Shown: positions 32,841 through 45,164, counted from the first letter of the stretch. The stretch is DNA of 64,000 nt from Akanthomyces muscarius (GCF_028009165.1 NC_079242.1:1-64000); one strand, 5' to 3'. Numbers and translations are program-made. The notes: generated by a model not told the origin, from the sequence alone.

Positions 32841-34785
32841 ACGAGCGGATATAAGATATTTGACGCATGCTCATATTTAATTATTCTTTTGATGATTGTG
32901 TGGCACCCTGCGACGGGGATACTTATATTGGCTTAAATGTATCCACCGCAAAGGAGCAGACACCAAGCTAAAGCCGTTTATCCTACCCCATCTCCTAGCC
33001 GCTTACTAACTGACCTGTAGCTAACTGTGACGTCTTATGACGATCTTTTTCTTCACGCCTACTAAGAACGCCTACTAGGAAGCTCATTTTGACGTAGTTA
33101 TGGTTATTTTCGCGTTAGCTTACATGACCATACGTTCGATACGCCTTGCCCAACAGATGCGTTTAGTCTTTGTTTGCAGCCTGACAACTAGACGGGAGAA
33201 GAGCTATTTCAACGTAGGGTTGAAGCTATCGATCTGATGGTGGCTCTATACGACAGGAAGGAATCGGGCAGAACGAGCCGTACGCAACGCCCAGCCATGG
33301 TCGAGGCTTCCAAAATGCAGGCACGAGAAATTTGACCACGTAGATCATTTCCGAGCTCACGTTGAGCAAGTCCATAGAGTAAGCCTCAGGACATCGCACC
33401 AAGTTGCAAAGAGGAGACAAGGGCAGGTAGAGCGCCGTGAAAAGGCACGAAGGGGCTGGTAGTAGAAGAAAGCCTGAGGATAGCTGCTGCTAGTATGTAA
33501 TTAAACCGCCTATTGTTTTTTAATCCTATACCAAATTATAATAGTAACTACTATTAATATATACTATATTAATTACTTAGCTTAGAATACTTTAATATAA
33601 CTATAATAATTACTTTAATTATATAATTATAAATAACTATATAAATAGATGCCTTTTTAGCTAACCTACTATACTAATATAGACTACTTAAACTACGCTA
33701 TATATCGCGAACATATAAAACACCTATATATATTAGTTCTAAGGGTCCATCCTCTTTAATTATATTATCTACCTATTAAGATTCTAGCACAGCTCTAAAA
33801 GAGTGAAAGACCTCCTAGCACGACAGCTATTGTCAGGGTCGGCGGGCAGCGGGTAGGACGGGAAGCACACAGGCGCGTTGAATTAGATCTATTGCTACGG
33901 ATAGGCACTCCTCAGGTAGGGCAGGCTCTATGTACAAGACGTAGCTCGAAGAGCTACGATCAGAAGCCTACAGAGGATTCAGCTAAATGCAGGGTCCAAC
34001 GCGTGGACACGTGACTGGGGTGCAGGGTAGGTCCATGACCGGACCAGCTGTGACAGCTATCAGTATAGAAGTATTTTACTAATTACCTATATATAACTGT
34101 TAGGCTATATATTGATAGGGTTATATCTCCGTATAAGTAAATATATAGACATATTTGCGCTTACCTGAAGTTCTGCATTTAGGTTTAAGCAGTCTAGTAC
34201 CAGTTTTTATGAAAGATATAGTGGCATATAAAGAGTGGTCAGCATGCAGTGTCGGACAAAAACACATGCACAGTGTGTTTTGCACCTGGAGAGGGTCCTC
34301 GTGTCCTTGGGTGTTAGGCTGGACGAAGGGTTTAGAGAAAAGAAGAAGACAGAATTATGATGAGGCGCTGACTAGCTGTAGTGGTTGTATCAGCAGCCCG
34401 GACTAATAAAGAGTTCTTGGACTCGGCTGGCTTGGGAGGGTTGTAATTGCGTGGGTGGAGGATGCGCTACCTCACGTACTGGTGCTACGGCTGCCTCCGT
34501 GGCTACCGCTGAGTGCAGTAGCGGAGACGCCCTAGGTGCAGTAACGAGGTAACACTGCCCCCGCTGAAAATACAGCAAGACCTCCAACTACAGTGCATCT
34601 ACGTTATGGTTGCTGTTAGCACTGGGAACAGAGGCAGATAAGCTGGTCTGCACCAAGGACAGCATTTGCGCCAGAGCGACAGGTTGCAATAGGGCCGGGC
34701 TTGCATCTCTTAATTTATTCCTATCCATTTCTGACTGAAGCTACATGCAACTCATCCGCCCAAATACTTGACGCCATCCAGCACA
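32841..34785. other. Region without a supported gene, with an AT-rich island
   Basis: 33490-33780 is an AT-rich island similar in character to 31267-31850. 34050-34150 is also AT-rich. The remaining 1.4 kb is of normal composition; ORFs of 64-83 codons (33226-33420, 34155-34406) have no support. The 3' flank of the arabinofuranosidase gene begins near 34785. Confidence 0.45.
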
Positions 34786-36300
34786 TTAAGCAAAGCCCGT
34801 AGAAACGATGAAGCTGACGTCGTCATTAAACACGTTCGGGTTATCAAAGTCGTGAGGTCCGCCGTTGCTGGCAATGTAGCCGACGGATTGGTAGTGGCGC
34901 CAGTAGCGAGTAGGATAGCTCCAGGAGCGAATTGAGTTACCTTGGCCGTTGAGGCCAGCTTGTGAGCAGAAAGTGGCGTCCTCGTGAAAGATCTTTGAGT
35001 TGTCGTTTTGATCAAGCATAAGCTGGTAGTTGGAATGACGGATAAAGTGTCCAGGGGAGTCAACAGACTCGAAAGAGTAGCATCCACTGTTGCCGAGGCC
35101 CGTTCGAACGTGCCAGCTAGCGCGTTGCTTAAGGCCACCATCGCTAGAAGAGTTGACCACTTCTGTGTCGACAGTGGCACCATCATGGGCAATATAGCGG
35201 TCGGAGCAACAGGGTGTGGTGACGCGGAGAGAAACTGGCGATCCAACATGAAGTGCAGGGCCACTGTTCAGCGTTGCGGGGGCATACTTGGCGGCGACAA
35301 TATCGGCCTGAACCTTATTCTCGGTGTCATCGCTTGGGTAGCCAGTGGTCATGACACCTTCATAAAATGTGCCCTGAGCCCCGTTGCTGTTGTCACCACC
35401 TACACCAAGTAGAACAGCGCCCTTTTTGTCCATAGGGGAGTATCCGCCATCCGGGCGTTGACCGTTGTAAAAGGTAGAGAGGGAGCCCTGCGTACCGTCG
35501 CCTCCACGAATCGCCCAGTGGTTAGGCTCACCCTTGACAATAGCAGTAACGAAGCGCGAGTTGATGGTAGGGTCGGCGGGGTTGTTGATATGATCTTTTC
35601 CGGAAAACAGGCCGTTCTCCAGATCGGCCATGATCCAGGGCCCGCTGCCAGAGCCAGTGCCACGACCAGAGCCATCTCCAGTTCCAAAGTAGATAGCCTC
35701 CATAGCACCATTGTTAGGGTCGGTGTTATCTCTCTCTGCATTACCATAGTCAAAGCAGCAGGCTGTGTTATAGTGGGTGCCGTCAAAAACGGCGTACATG
35801 CCCTCGGGGGCATCCCCCGTCGCGGTGCCGTTAGGCTGGTCATTGCGATAACCGGTGAAGGGAGAGATGAACACGCCGTACGCCTTGTGGCCGTTGAGGG
35901 TGACGGGTGCGCCAATGGCGCTGGCGAGGTAGTCGTAGCCACCGGGTTCTGGCCCCCGAGCCGCGCCGCCAGGCGGGGCCTGGGTCAGATCATTACCATG
36001 ACCAGACTGATCGTAGATGATGGTAATAAGACAGGTGGTGCCAGCACAGAACTCATCCTGACTTCCGCCATCGGCCACACCGCCGGCGGACAATGGACGA
36101 ACGTCTCTCCTCGCGCTGTCAGATCCGCGCTTGATTTGATAGAGTGACCCAGAGTAGTGGCTGAACAGAGCTCGGGTGGTGCTGTGCGCGGCGACACAGG
36201 GGGTGCCACCAGCCGCATAAAGGTCGCAGGGGCCGGCATTCACGAGTGACGCAGCGATGGCGGCAACGCCCAAAAAGGCAAGCTTTGAAGCTGCAGGCAT
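34786..36300 (-). CDS. abfB: Alpha-L-arabinofuranosidase B, GH54 + CBM42, secreted
   Basis: Single exon, 504 aa, the usual length for fungal AbfB. It hydrolyses terminal alpha-L-arabinofuranosyl groups from arabinoxylan, arabinan and related polysaccharides outside the cell. Residues 1-22 are a signal peptide (cleavage likely after VNA, before GPCDLYAAGGTPC). The GH54 domain spans about 23-340. By comparison with the Aspergillus kawachii enzyme, the nucleophile is Glu228 (MADLENGLFSG) and the acid/base Asp303 (GVGGDNSNGAQG). The family's CC pair is at 181-182. CBM42 fills about 345-504, with RYIAHDG, HFIRHSNYQ and YWRHYQSVGYIAS, three beta-trefoil-type repeats that bind arabinose side chains. 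It is divergent from MVP1, and a TATA box lies 95 bp upstream. SYGGRG-type (CreA-like) hexamers at 36541 and 36739 would fit carbon catabolite control, but such short motifs are common by chance. Confidence 0.96.
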   Translation of the reverse strand: MPAASKLAFLGVAAIAASLVNAGPCDLYAAGGTPCVAAHSTTRALFSHYSGSLYQIKRGSDSARRDVRPLSAGGVADGGSQDEFCAGTTCLITIIYDQSGHGNDLTQAPPGGAARGPEPGGYDYLASAIGAPVTLNGHKAYGVFISPFTGYRNDQPNGTATGDAPEGMYAVFDGTHYNTACCFDYGNAERDNTDPNNGAMEAIYFGTGDGSGRGTGSGSGPWIMADLENGLFSGKDHINNPADPTINSRFVTAIVKGEPNHWAIRGGDGTQGSLSTFYNGQRPDGGYSPMDKKGAVLLGVGGDNSNGAQGTFYEGVMTTGYPSDDTENKVQADIVAAKYAPATLNSGPALHVGSPVSLRVTTPCCSDRYIAHDGATVDTEVVNSSSDGGLKQRASWHVRTGLGNSGCYSFESVDSPGHFIRHSNYQLMLDQNDNSKIFHEDATFCSQAGLNGQGNSIRSWSYPTRYWRHYQSVGYIASNGGPHDFDNPNVFNDDVSFIVSTGFA

Positions 36301-36394
36301 GTTGGTTATTATAGATGTGAAGGCGGCGCTACAGGTCGATATAGTCGTCCAGGCAGCGGAGAGGCCATGCAGAGGATTCGGCAGGGTTGCGAGT

Positions 36395-36402
36395 CTTTAT
36401 AC
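36395..36402 (-). promoter_or_regulatory. TATA box of abfB
   Basis: The minus strand reads GTATAAAG, 95 bp upstream of the ATG at 36300, in the normal position for a strongly inducible secreted-enzyme gene. Confidence 0.5.
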
Positions 36403-38416
36403 TTTGAACACATTGTCCTGATCCCGGCTGTCCGAGCTAAGAGCCAGCCGCCTGGTCTGTTCAAAACTCATACGTTGCCACATGATGTCTACCAGAAGCA
36501 ACTTCACTCGTAAAAGACTAGCAGGGAGGTTGTCATGAAGCTGGGGTGCGACCGTGCGAGGCAGACCGCCACGATCATTTGCCGGCACCGACGTAATGCG
36601 GATCATACGGCTCCCCGCATCGCTGTGAATGGTTATCCCGATGGGGAAGGTATCATTATTTCATGATGCTAGCTCGAATCCTTTACCCCTCCAGCAAGCA
36701 GATGTCTGACAGGCGGCTGCAAAAGAAAGCACGCGCTGGTGGGGGCATGCACGGCCGTATCTCGGGGCCGGAACTGCCTTGGAGCAGGCCAGGTCCATTG
36801 TCATCGGTATTCGTTTTTCCCGATGGTCTTGAGGAGACTACGGAATCTAGCAGCACGGGCGGTCCAATCATACAAAATAGCCCTTACAGTCAGCCAATCT
36901 AGCACATCTGTGTCATTGGTGCGGCTGCTGTTGAACTAGACATGAAGGGCAGCTGCCCAACCATCCCCACGAAAGCTTAGGGTCGGCAGCTGTAAAAAGC
37001 CGGCGACCGGAAGGTTATGAATTGAGAAAGCACTTCCCATACGTATCGAGGCATAGAATGACAACTATGATTGCAAAATCTCGTTGGTCAAATTTGGGTA
37101 CTGTTTGGCCGTTCATCTAGCCCGAATTTATGTATCATGTAGCACTCGCACAACGCGAGAGGCATTGCAATCGTCGTCGGCTGCGAGTCGGTGCCGAGGG
37201 CGCTGGACCCTGACACTCGAATTGGGGCATGACGGCCATAGCCACATACAGTCATGGGGCCAAAACTTATCAGCAGTGAAACTTCGTTGCCGTGACTAAA
37301 AATCCAGGTAGATTTCTTGTTCAGCCCGGTTTTTATCAATGACGGTCTAGAATTTCGGCATTAACGGTTTTTGTACTTCCCACGGAGTATACTTAATCCA
37401 ACCAGCTACATGCCCTGCGCCTTGCAGTGGCAGGATTATGAGGCTCAGGATCCACAGGCGCACACTGGTGGCAATGCGACTTCTTGTTTGTTTGGCTAGG
37501 GCCAGGCGTTGTATGGTATCTAGACCGTGCTCGATCCCTGGCGAACACCCGCCCATTTGAGCGCGGCGATGTATTGGCGGGCGTGGCGGGACATGACAAG
37601 CAAATTTAGGCAGGCATGGAGTTGAAGGAGTCGTGATGGGTTCTCCACTAAGAGCAACTCGGTAATGTTACTGGAATTTCTCTTCAGTGAGTGGCTGATT
37701 CTGCTTCGATAGATTCACTACTGAGGAGTTAGATATACCAAGCGGCCGCAAGCGGGTAAGCACTCAGAGCTGCGTGTGCGCTCGCGTGTGCGCAGTAACT
37801 AACTAAGCCAATGGATAGCTGCCTATCGGGGAGTTAGTCAAGTACGTTACTCGCTCGGTCGCTCGGTCGCCCGTTGAGCAGAGCAATAGTGCTTGCGACG
37901 ACCATTGATCAGGCAAGTACCAGTATGTCGCTATAACATGACTTGACTCGATTCCCCAAATTGTATAAGCCAAACTCTCCAATAACTTTGCACACAATTT
38001 AAAGGTTCGCAACGGACAGATGATTTGTTCTCAGCCGGCGCCACCAGCCACCGGGGCTGACCAGTACGAGCAGCATGCACCGCGACGCCTAGCCCCGCTT
38101 TCAGTGGCTCGAGAGTGCCGGGACAGCTCCGGAAGCATGGTCTGCGACCGGGTGCGACATCATCGACTTCAAGCTTCTCCTGGCCACAAGTCAGTGCTCG
38201 TTGCTGCAGCTCGCGATTGCGTGGCTCCCTTTTCATAGTTGAGATTCCATCAACGTGTTTGCCAGCCAACACAACCGCAGCTGCCCTTCCCCTAGCATTC
38301 TTCGAGGGCGCGTTTCCCCAGCCGCCCGCCGACTCCAGGACACGGCAGCCGACTGAGTTCATCGACGAGGCTGCTCCCTGCAAAGACGGAACACCTTCTT
38401 GTCCATCATATACGAC
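36403..38416. other. Divergent intergenic region abfB / MVP1
   Basis: No supported gene. ORFs of 60-176 codons on both strands overlap each other and lack coding character. GCTCGGTCGCTCGGTCGC at 37854-37871 is a short tandem repeat. The region carries the promoters of abfB (left) and the sorting nexin (right). Confidence 0.5.
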
Positions 38417-40875
38417 ATGTCTCTCTTCGGGACATCGCCCACAGAGGACAATGCTCCTTCGACACCGAGTCGATCGCGTGGCGGACGCGGAGCAGGCCTC
38501 TTCGATGACGACGCCCCAGTGTCGTCTAGCGACGCCGGCCTATTTGCCGATACGGAGCAACAAGGCGCAGGAGATGATGACAATCACGTCGACTCCCCAT
38601 GGGATATGCCCACCCCGCGCAAACATCAGAGCCGTGCCGAGCTGATCCGAAAGCTGCTGCCCGTAGCAGACGTCCCCGAGAGCTACATTGAGACGTTTGA
38701 AGCCGTGGTGCGGCAAGATGGCGACGATTCCGGTAGAGTCGCAGCCGCCGGCATCGCCAAAGTCTTTGCCACAGCTCGTGTTGATGCTGACACCCAGGCG
38801 ACCATCATGTCTTTGCTTGCGGCCGGCGGCAACGCCTCGAACCTGACGCTGGGTCGCGGCGAGTTCAGCGTCCTGCTTGCGCTTGTGGGTCTAGCCCAGG
38901 AAGGCGACATCATCAGCCTTGATGGGGTCGATGAGCGCCGAACAAGTGAGTATTTTTGCCATTTCGCCTTTTTGCACTTCTGCATTTTCGTTCAAATGCT
39001 CGATGACTCTTCAACTCGTCTGCCTCTGTGAAATCGCATGTTCTGTCTCAGCTCTGTACCAACCCTTGCAACACCCCAGCCCGTCAGTGGACCGCTTCAA
39101 AAGGCTAACGTCCAATTTCGCCAGACCTTCCCCGGCCCAAGCTCGCCGGCCTGACCGCCGAACCCGTCCTTCCACCCATCGCTGAGCTCGCCGCGAAGCC
39201 TCCCCAAGCGCCCGTTACCGCCGCCGCCATTAACGAAGCTCCCCAGATCCCTAAGCAGCACCAAGCGATCCTTCGGCCAGCCATGGATGACCCCGAAGCC
39301 GATCCCTGGAACACGCCCGACATGCACAAGGGCCACACCCACACGAAGCCGAACGGCATCGGCGGTGCTGTGGCCAACAGCCACTCGACATTTGCAACCT
39401 CGGCAACGGCTGCGCCGGTGCCTCCGACACCTTCTGAATCCTACTCTGCTCCCCCTCGCAACGACACAGTGTCGAGTCCCCGACCGAATAGTGGTATCGC
39501 CGGGCCGGATGGCTGGGGCTCCGGCTTTTATGCTGAGCAGCAGACGCCACCCGTCGGACCCAGCAGCACCAACCTGTTTGGCAGCGATGATGCTGGTCGC
39601 GCGCCAGAGACCGCCGGACCTGTACCGCCGTCACTAAATCCCAGTCGAAGCACGGTCGGTCGTACCGGAAGCGCTGTCGAAGAAAGCGTAATTGTCTCTC
39701 TGATGCCAGGCAAAGAAGGCGTTTTCATGTTCCAACATCACAACTACGAGGTTACCAGCCAGAGACGAGGAAGCAAAGTAATCCGCCGATACAGCGACTT
39801 TGTCTGGCTCCTCGACTGTCTGCACAAACGCTATCCCTTCCGCGTTTTGCCTCTGCTGCCTCCAAAGAGAGTTGCAGTGAACGGCAACCATCTCTCCAAC
39901 GACGGCGCATTCATCGAGAAGCGACGAAGGGGTCTAAGCCGCTTTATCAATGCCCTCGTCAGGCATCCCATCCTCAGCCAGGAACAGCTCGTGGTCATGT
40001 TTCTGACCGTTCCCACTGAGCTCGCTGTGTGGCGCAAACAGGCCACAATCTCTGTCCAGGACGAATTCACCGACAAAGCGCTACCTCCGGGCCTCGAGGA
40101 TTCTCTTCCACCCACGCTCGAAGAACTTTTCACCAAGACAAGATCTGGTGTAGTTCGCTCGGCGGAGCTATACATCAACGTATGCAACATTATGGACCGT
40201 CTAGTGAAGCGCACTGAAGGTGTCGCTGCCGACCACGCTCGTGTCGCCATGTCTCTTGCGTCTCTTACCGAAACATCTACCGATACGTATGCTACCGACA
40301 CGAACGAGGTTCCGCTGCTCAATGACGGTCTCACTGCCATGAGCAGACATTTGCGGACATGCCAATCGCTGCTGGAGGACGAGAGCAAAGGCTGGGATGA
40401 AGGCGTGCTCGAGGACTTGAAGCGCCAGCGCGACGCTCTCGTCAGTGTGCGCGACTTGTTTGAACGCCGCGACAGGCTAGACAAGGACAACATCCCTTCG
40501 CTAGAACGCCGCATCCAGACCAACGAAACCAAGTTGGCGACCCTGCGCGGAAAGCCCGACGGCACAGTCAAGCCTGGTGAGATAGACAGGGTTGCGGAGA
40601 ACATCATCAAGGTATGTCTCGTGTGCCACTCTTATTTGTCGCTTGCCTGCTAACAAATCACGTAGGACAAGGAATCTATTGTTCAGCAGCACAACCGCTC
40701 CATCTTTGTAAAGGAGTGCATTCGCGACGAGCTCATCACCTTCCAGCTAACGCAGTACCACGTCAGCCGATGGAATCAGGACTGGGCAGGGGAGCGTGTC
40801 AAGTATGCCGAGATGCTGGCCGACAACTGGCGGCGGCTACTGGACCAGCTCGAAGGCATGCCGCTGGGCTACTGA
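38417..40875 (+). CDS. MVP1: Sorting nexin Mvp1 (PX-BAR)
   Basis: Exons 38417-38945, 39125-40611, 40664-40875; phases join to 741 aa. Introns are 179 and 52 nt with gtgagt and gtatgt donors. The start MSLFGTSP is typical of filamentous-fungal Mvp1 and was chosen over a TTG six codons earlier. Residues 1-100 are acidic and disordered. About 100-175 is a helical EH-like segment, then a Pro/Ser-rich linker. The PX domain spans about 361-475, with RRGSKVIRRYSDFVWL (phosphoinositide-binding RRYSDF) and the LLPPKR loop. A BAR region spans about 490-741. Mvp1 acts on endosomes, binding PI3P and tubulating membrane for retromer-independent recycling and vacuolar sorting. A core housekeeping gene, it marks the return to ordinary chromosome. 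Confidence 0.95.
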
Positions 40876-41134
40876 TAGCGTCATGGACACACGAGCATGC
40901 ATCTTTCACATATACACGATGATCATTGTACTTTTGTATTGACTATGCGCTATATTATTTCCTAGTCTGTTTTTAGAATGCTGTTACCCTAAATAGCGAG
41001 CAAATAATAGCATTGGACCTAAATTGCGGCTATAATTCGCCTTCGTGTGTGTTGATATTGCTTTCTCTGTTGGAAACATGTATTTAGATATGGCTTATTT
41101 CTGCTTTTCTTACTTGTACATGCATGCTGCACAT

Positions 41135-43102
41135 TTACCACTGATCTGTTACTGCACCGTGGCTTGCGTCCCCTACTAAGCGTGCATACTTGGCTAGTGT
41201 ACCTCTTTTGACCCTCGGCTCCGGCGGTGTCCATCCTGCCTTTCTTATCCCCATTTCCTCGTCCGAAATGGCCACATCAATGCGGTTCGTCTCGGCATCA
41301 ATAGTCATCTCGTCGCCATTCTTGATCAGGGCGATCGGTCCGCCGACGGCTGCTTCGGGCACCACATGGCCAACGATGAATCCATGAGAGGCACCGCTAT
41401 ATCTTCCGTCCGTGACGAGCGCCACATTCGTCAAACCAGCACCCATGATGGCCGCTGAGGCACGGAGCTGCTCCGGCATACCTGGACCGCCCTTAGGGCC
41501 TTCGTAGCGCACGACAATAACGAGGTTGCCATCTTCGCGCTTTATCTCGCCGCGGCTGAGCGCCGTGTTTAGATCACGCTCGCAGTCGTAGACACGGGCT
41601 TTGCCAATGAACCGCAGGCCTTCTTTACCGGTAATCTTGGCGACAGCACCTCCAGGCGCAAAGTTGCCCCGAAGAATTCGGATGTGGCCGCTAGACTTGA
41701 TGGGATCTTCCAGTGGGCGGATAATTTTCTGTCCAGGATCGAGCGATGGCCAATCAGCAACATTTTCCGCAAGTGTCTTGCCCGTCACAGTCATGATAGA
41801 GCCGTCGACAATATTCTTGGCGATAAGCATCTTGAGCACGGACGGTGTGCCACCGACCTTGTACAGGTCCTCCATCATGTAGTGCCCACTGGGTGCGAGA
41901 TCGGCTAGGTACGGCGTGCGGTCGCTCGCGCGCTGAACGTCGTCAATGGTAAGAGACACGCCTGCGGTGTTAGCCATGGCGAGGAAGTGCAGGACGCCAT
42001 TGGTGGAACCGCCGAGGATCATGGTTAGAACGAGCGCATTCTCAAAAGCCTTGCGGGTCATGAGATCTCGTGGCCGTATATCCTTTGCCATGGTAGTCTT
42101 GATGACCTCAGCCGCACGCTCGCACTCGCGCGACTTCTCCGGTGACAGCGCCGGATATGACGAGGAGCCCGGTAGGGTCAGGCCCATGGCCTCAATAGCT
42201 GTGGCCATGGTATTGGCTGTGTACATACCACCACAGGCACCAGCCCCTGGGCACGAGTGGTGCTCCAGATCAGACAGCACGTCGCTGCTCTCGCGACCGG
42301 GCTTGCCAGGATTGGTCTTGGCATGAAGGCGCCCATAAGAATAGGCACCGGCAGCCTCGTAGCACGTCGAAATATTGACTTCCTTTTCAAGAAGGTCGGA
42401 GTGCCCCTTGCGGATGGTTCCACCGTAGATCATGATAAATGGTCTGTTGTGACGCGCGGCGGCCATGATGACGCCGGGCATGTTCTTGTCGCAGCCGGGG
42501 ATAGAGATGTTGGCATCGTGGTGCTGGGCGCAGGTGACGGACTCGATCGAATCGGCAATGATTTCGCGTGACTGAAGAGAGAAGCGCATGCCTTGTCACT
42601 TTAGCCTTTGTGCAAAGTAGAAGATTGGTGGCGGTACTTACCGTCGCCGCCCATGGTAATGGCGTCTGACACGCCAATAGTGTTGAACTGCCAGCCCAGC
42701 ATGCCTTCCTTTTCGACTGCGCGCTTCACTATCTGACCAAAATCAAGCACTATTCAATTTAGCACACAAAATTACGACTCCGGCCATGGTTGTACGCACA
42801 GTGTGTACTGGAATGCAGCGTTAGCGTATGGATACTGCGCCGCAAGACGGGGGTACTCACTTGCACGGATTGCCCTGCCACCAGACCGTTGCGATACCGA
42901 CCTGGGGTGCATTTTTCATCGTCTTCTCGTCAGGGACGCCTGCACCGTACAGCATGGCTTGCGCACCCGGGAAGTCATGGTCTCGTGTGATACCGGCAGA
43001 CCAGCGGTTGAGGGCGCCGCCAGGTGGCAAACAGTTGAACTGGATAAAATCGTTCGAGGATTTTGGGTCCGGACCGGGGACCGGCGGCTTGTTTGCGGAC
43101 AT
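41135..43102 (-). CDS. Dihydroxy-acid dehydratase family protein (IlvD/Edd)
   Basis: Exons 42861-43102, 42800-42807, 42642-42749, 41135-42591; 604 aa. The 8-nt exon 42800-42807 is inferred: it restores NPC-NTHLLD, matching the family's NPCNxHLLD, and has proper flanking splice signals. The enzyme dehydrates 2,3-dihydroxy-3-methyl acids to 2-keto acids in valine and isoleucine synthesis. The [2Fe-2S] ligands are present: Cys80 (GNPC), Cys153 (GCDKNMPG), Cys239 ([12 protein letters not shown]), the last displaced by a 14-residue insertion. The C-terminal swivelling domain is complete ([25 protein letters not shown]). It starts [14 protein letters not shown], which does not look like a mitochondrial presequence, so this is probably a cytosolic or divergent paralogue rather than the main Ilv3. 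Such paralogues are sometimes resistance copies or act on sugar acids; nothing nearby decides this. Confidence 0.9.
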
Positions 43103-44180
43103 CTTTAACTTGAAGTCGTTGAAGCAAGACAATACTTGATTCCCAAGCTCGAAAGTGGTGATTAGCTTCGGTGCCGAGTGCACATAAGACCACGTTGTAT
43201 TTCTACCTGTATTCTTCAGTAGCTCGCGGTAGCTCTGTTCCGCTGACGACCAGTCCAGCTTTAAAGGTCACGCGAGTTGTAAAGACAAATTTACTCCCAA
43301 TGTCCTTCCAGCAGCCGGGTTTGACGGGAGGGAAACGTCACGTTTTCCTGAGCGGGCGAGCTTCCCGCGTGGATTTATACTTTTCCCCCACGGACGAGCT
43401 CCCCGCACTCGAAATGCACCCATCCCAAGCATAAGCTGCGCACTACACGACACTAACTACAGACACTCTCCACTATGAGGACCCATCACGCCGTCAGCTA
43501 CAATGTTAGCGACGTGAGTGGCTGGTGGTCTGTCGCTGTAATTGATCCCGAACTACGAATCTTGGGCGCTTTACACCCTTGCTCTCGGTGCGTCGTCCTG
43601 TACATCCCCGCAACGCCACCAGTTCAGCTGCGGCCTTCTGTCCGATGGCAAACTACCAGTACATAGGCTATCGATATCTACATACGCAATCGGGAATTGC
43701 GAGTCAGACCTTTTTCCAATTACAAAATAATAGTCACGATTTCTTTTTTCTGTATCATTCGACCACAAGCAAGGGCCATCTAGTCTATCGTGCCCTAGCT
43801 ACACGCACTGGGTCGTAGTATTCGAGCCGCTGTTTACGCTGACTGTTCGACTGCCATTTCGATTTATCTCAAATCCACATAGAAACGCTTGGACATAGAA
43901 CGTTGGCCATGTTCGGTCTGCTCGCAGCGGACAGCGTTGGGGTAAATCAATTTTTTATTCATGTGCAAGCACATCTATCGCAGTTGCTCAATCATCAGCT
44001 AGTCCATCAGTTACAAATAATTCCAAGCGCCTCGCGAAAAAAGTTGACTCGCTGCATGCCCAAGAAGATAATATTCCGCTACCTGTCACGCAGGAGCATG
44101 TTTGGAAGCGCGATCTTTCTGCAGAAACCAAAAATGAAACGTAGTAAAGAGTGATGCTTGACATTTTAAACACTCTTTCC
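43103..44180. other. Intergenic region without a supported gene
   Basis: Promoter side of the dehydratase and 3' side of the Myb-like gene. TTTATACTTT near 43374 could serve transcription on the plus strand, but no credible gene follows. ORFs of 60-87 codons overlap in several frames. Confidence 0.45.
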
Positions 44181-45122
44181 CTAGTCCGCAGAGATGAGGG
44201 ATGATATCCTAGTCTTGTCACGAGAGGCCATGGCATGGCTCAAGCTCATCTTATCATCCTCCTTCGGGCTGGCGAGAGGACCGTAGGCTGGGCTGCAGCA
44301 ACGGCCACTCTTCCAGGCCTTTTCCAGTGTAGCAGGGCCTAGCGAGGAGCCGTACTCGGCAGCAACCAAATCCCAAAACCTGTCGCGATGGGCCGCATAG
44401 ACAGAGTGCAAGCGGTTAAGATCGACGTGAGCAGGTGAGTGCGTCGAGGTGGAGGGCAGGGGGAGGCTGTGGTCCAGACGGAGCGAGGACGGCGCGGTAG
44501 GCAGCGAGGACTCGCGGTGGAAGGATACGGGAGGAAGCTGTGCGTGCGGGTCGTGCATGGATGGGGGATATCCAAGAGGCGAACTGGCACGCGAGTTGAA
44601 GCCCATGGAGGCTGGCTTGGGTAGAATGGTAGGTACCCGCGGCGAACAGCTGCTGGTCATGATACTGGGGAGCTGTACATCGTTGAGCTGGGGGGGCGGG
44701 GTCATAACAAAACGTCCATCGAGACGGCGAGGAGGCGAGACGGATCGTGAAGCGCGATCGTAGTTGGGGCTTGGCGTCATGTTGGGCATGATAGGGGATT
44801 GGTCAGATCCGGACGAACTTGAGGCAGTGCGCTTGCGGCGACTGCTTCCGTGCGAAAGCTGGTGATAGTGCAGGCGGCATGCAAGCTCAGTCTTGTTGAG
44901 ATGAGCGGCAATGTGCTTGTACGGCATCTTTTGGAGACGGGTGCGTAGAAGGTAGGCCTCCTGTTAGTGTGTTAGTAGACGGACCCTGGTTCGGTCGTTC
45001 CCTCGGTGACTTGCCTCATCCTCTCGCCAAGCACGACCACCGCCGGTCATGGAGCTCTTCTTGTTCCTTGCATGGGCTGGAGCCTCGATAATGTGAGCAG
45101 AGATAGTCTGTGTGCGAGACAT
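44181..45122 (-). CDS. Myb/SANT-like DNA-binding protein with GC-AG intron
   Basis: Exon 1 is 45015-45122 (36 codons) and exon 2 is 44181-44960, total 295 aa. The 54-nt intron has donor gcaagt instead of GT, branch CTAACAC and acceptor aacag; phase 0 yields AWREDE-EAYLLRTRL. Residues 25-75 form a Myb/SANT-like helix-turn-helix (AWREDEEAYLL, KMPYKHIAAHLNKTE, ACRLHYHQLSHG) followed by a basic RRKRT motif, probably a nuclear signal. The middle is Ser/Pro-rich and disordered. The C-terminal about 50 residues (VDLNRLHSVYAAHRDRFWDLVAAEYG) look like a conserved helical segment. I infer a nuclear DNA- or chromatin-binding regulator conserved in filamentous fungi; target unknown. Confidence 0.82.
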
Positions 45123-45164
45123 GTTTGCAGATTATAGGCGTGGCAAGTGAGCTGCAGGGTTGTA

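Noticed and set aside
35008..36147. Plus-strand frames of 134 and 229 codons
   Set aside because: Shadows of the arabinofuranosidase gene, whose identity is certain.
39831..40610. 259-codon minus-strand frame
   Set aside because: Antisense to the BAR region of MVP1; a high-GC coding shadow.
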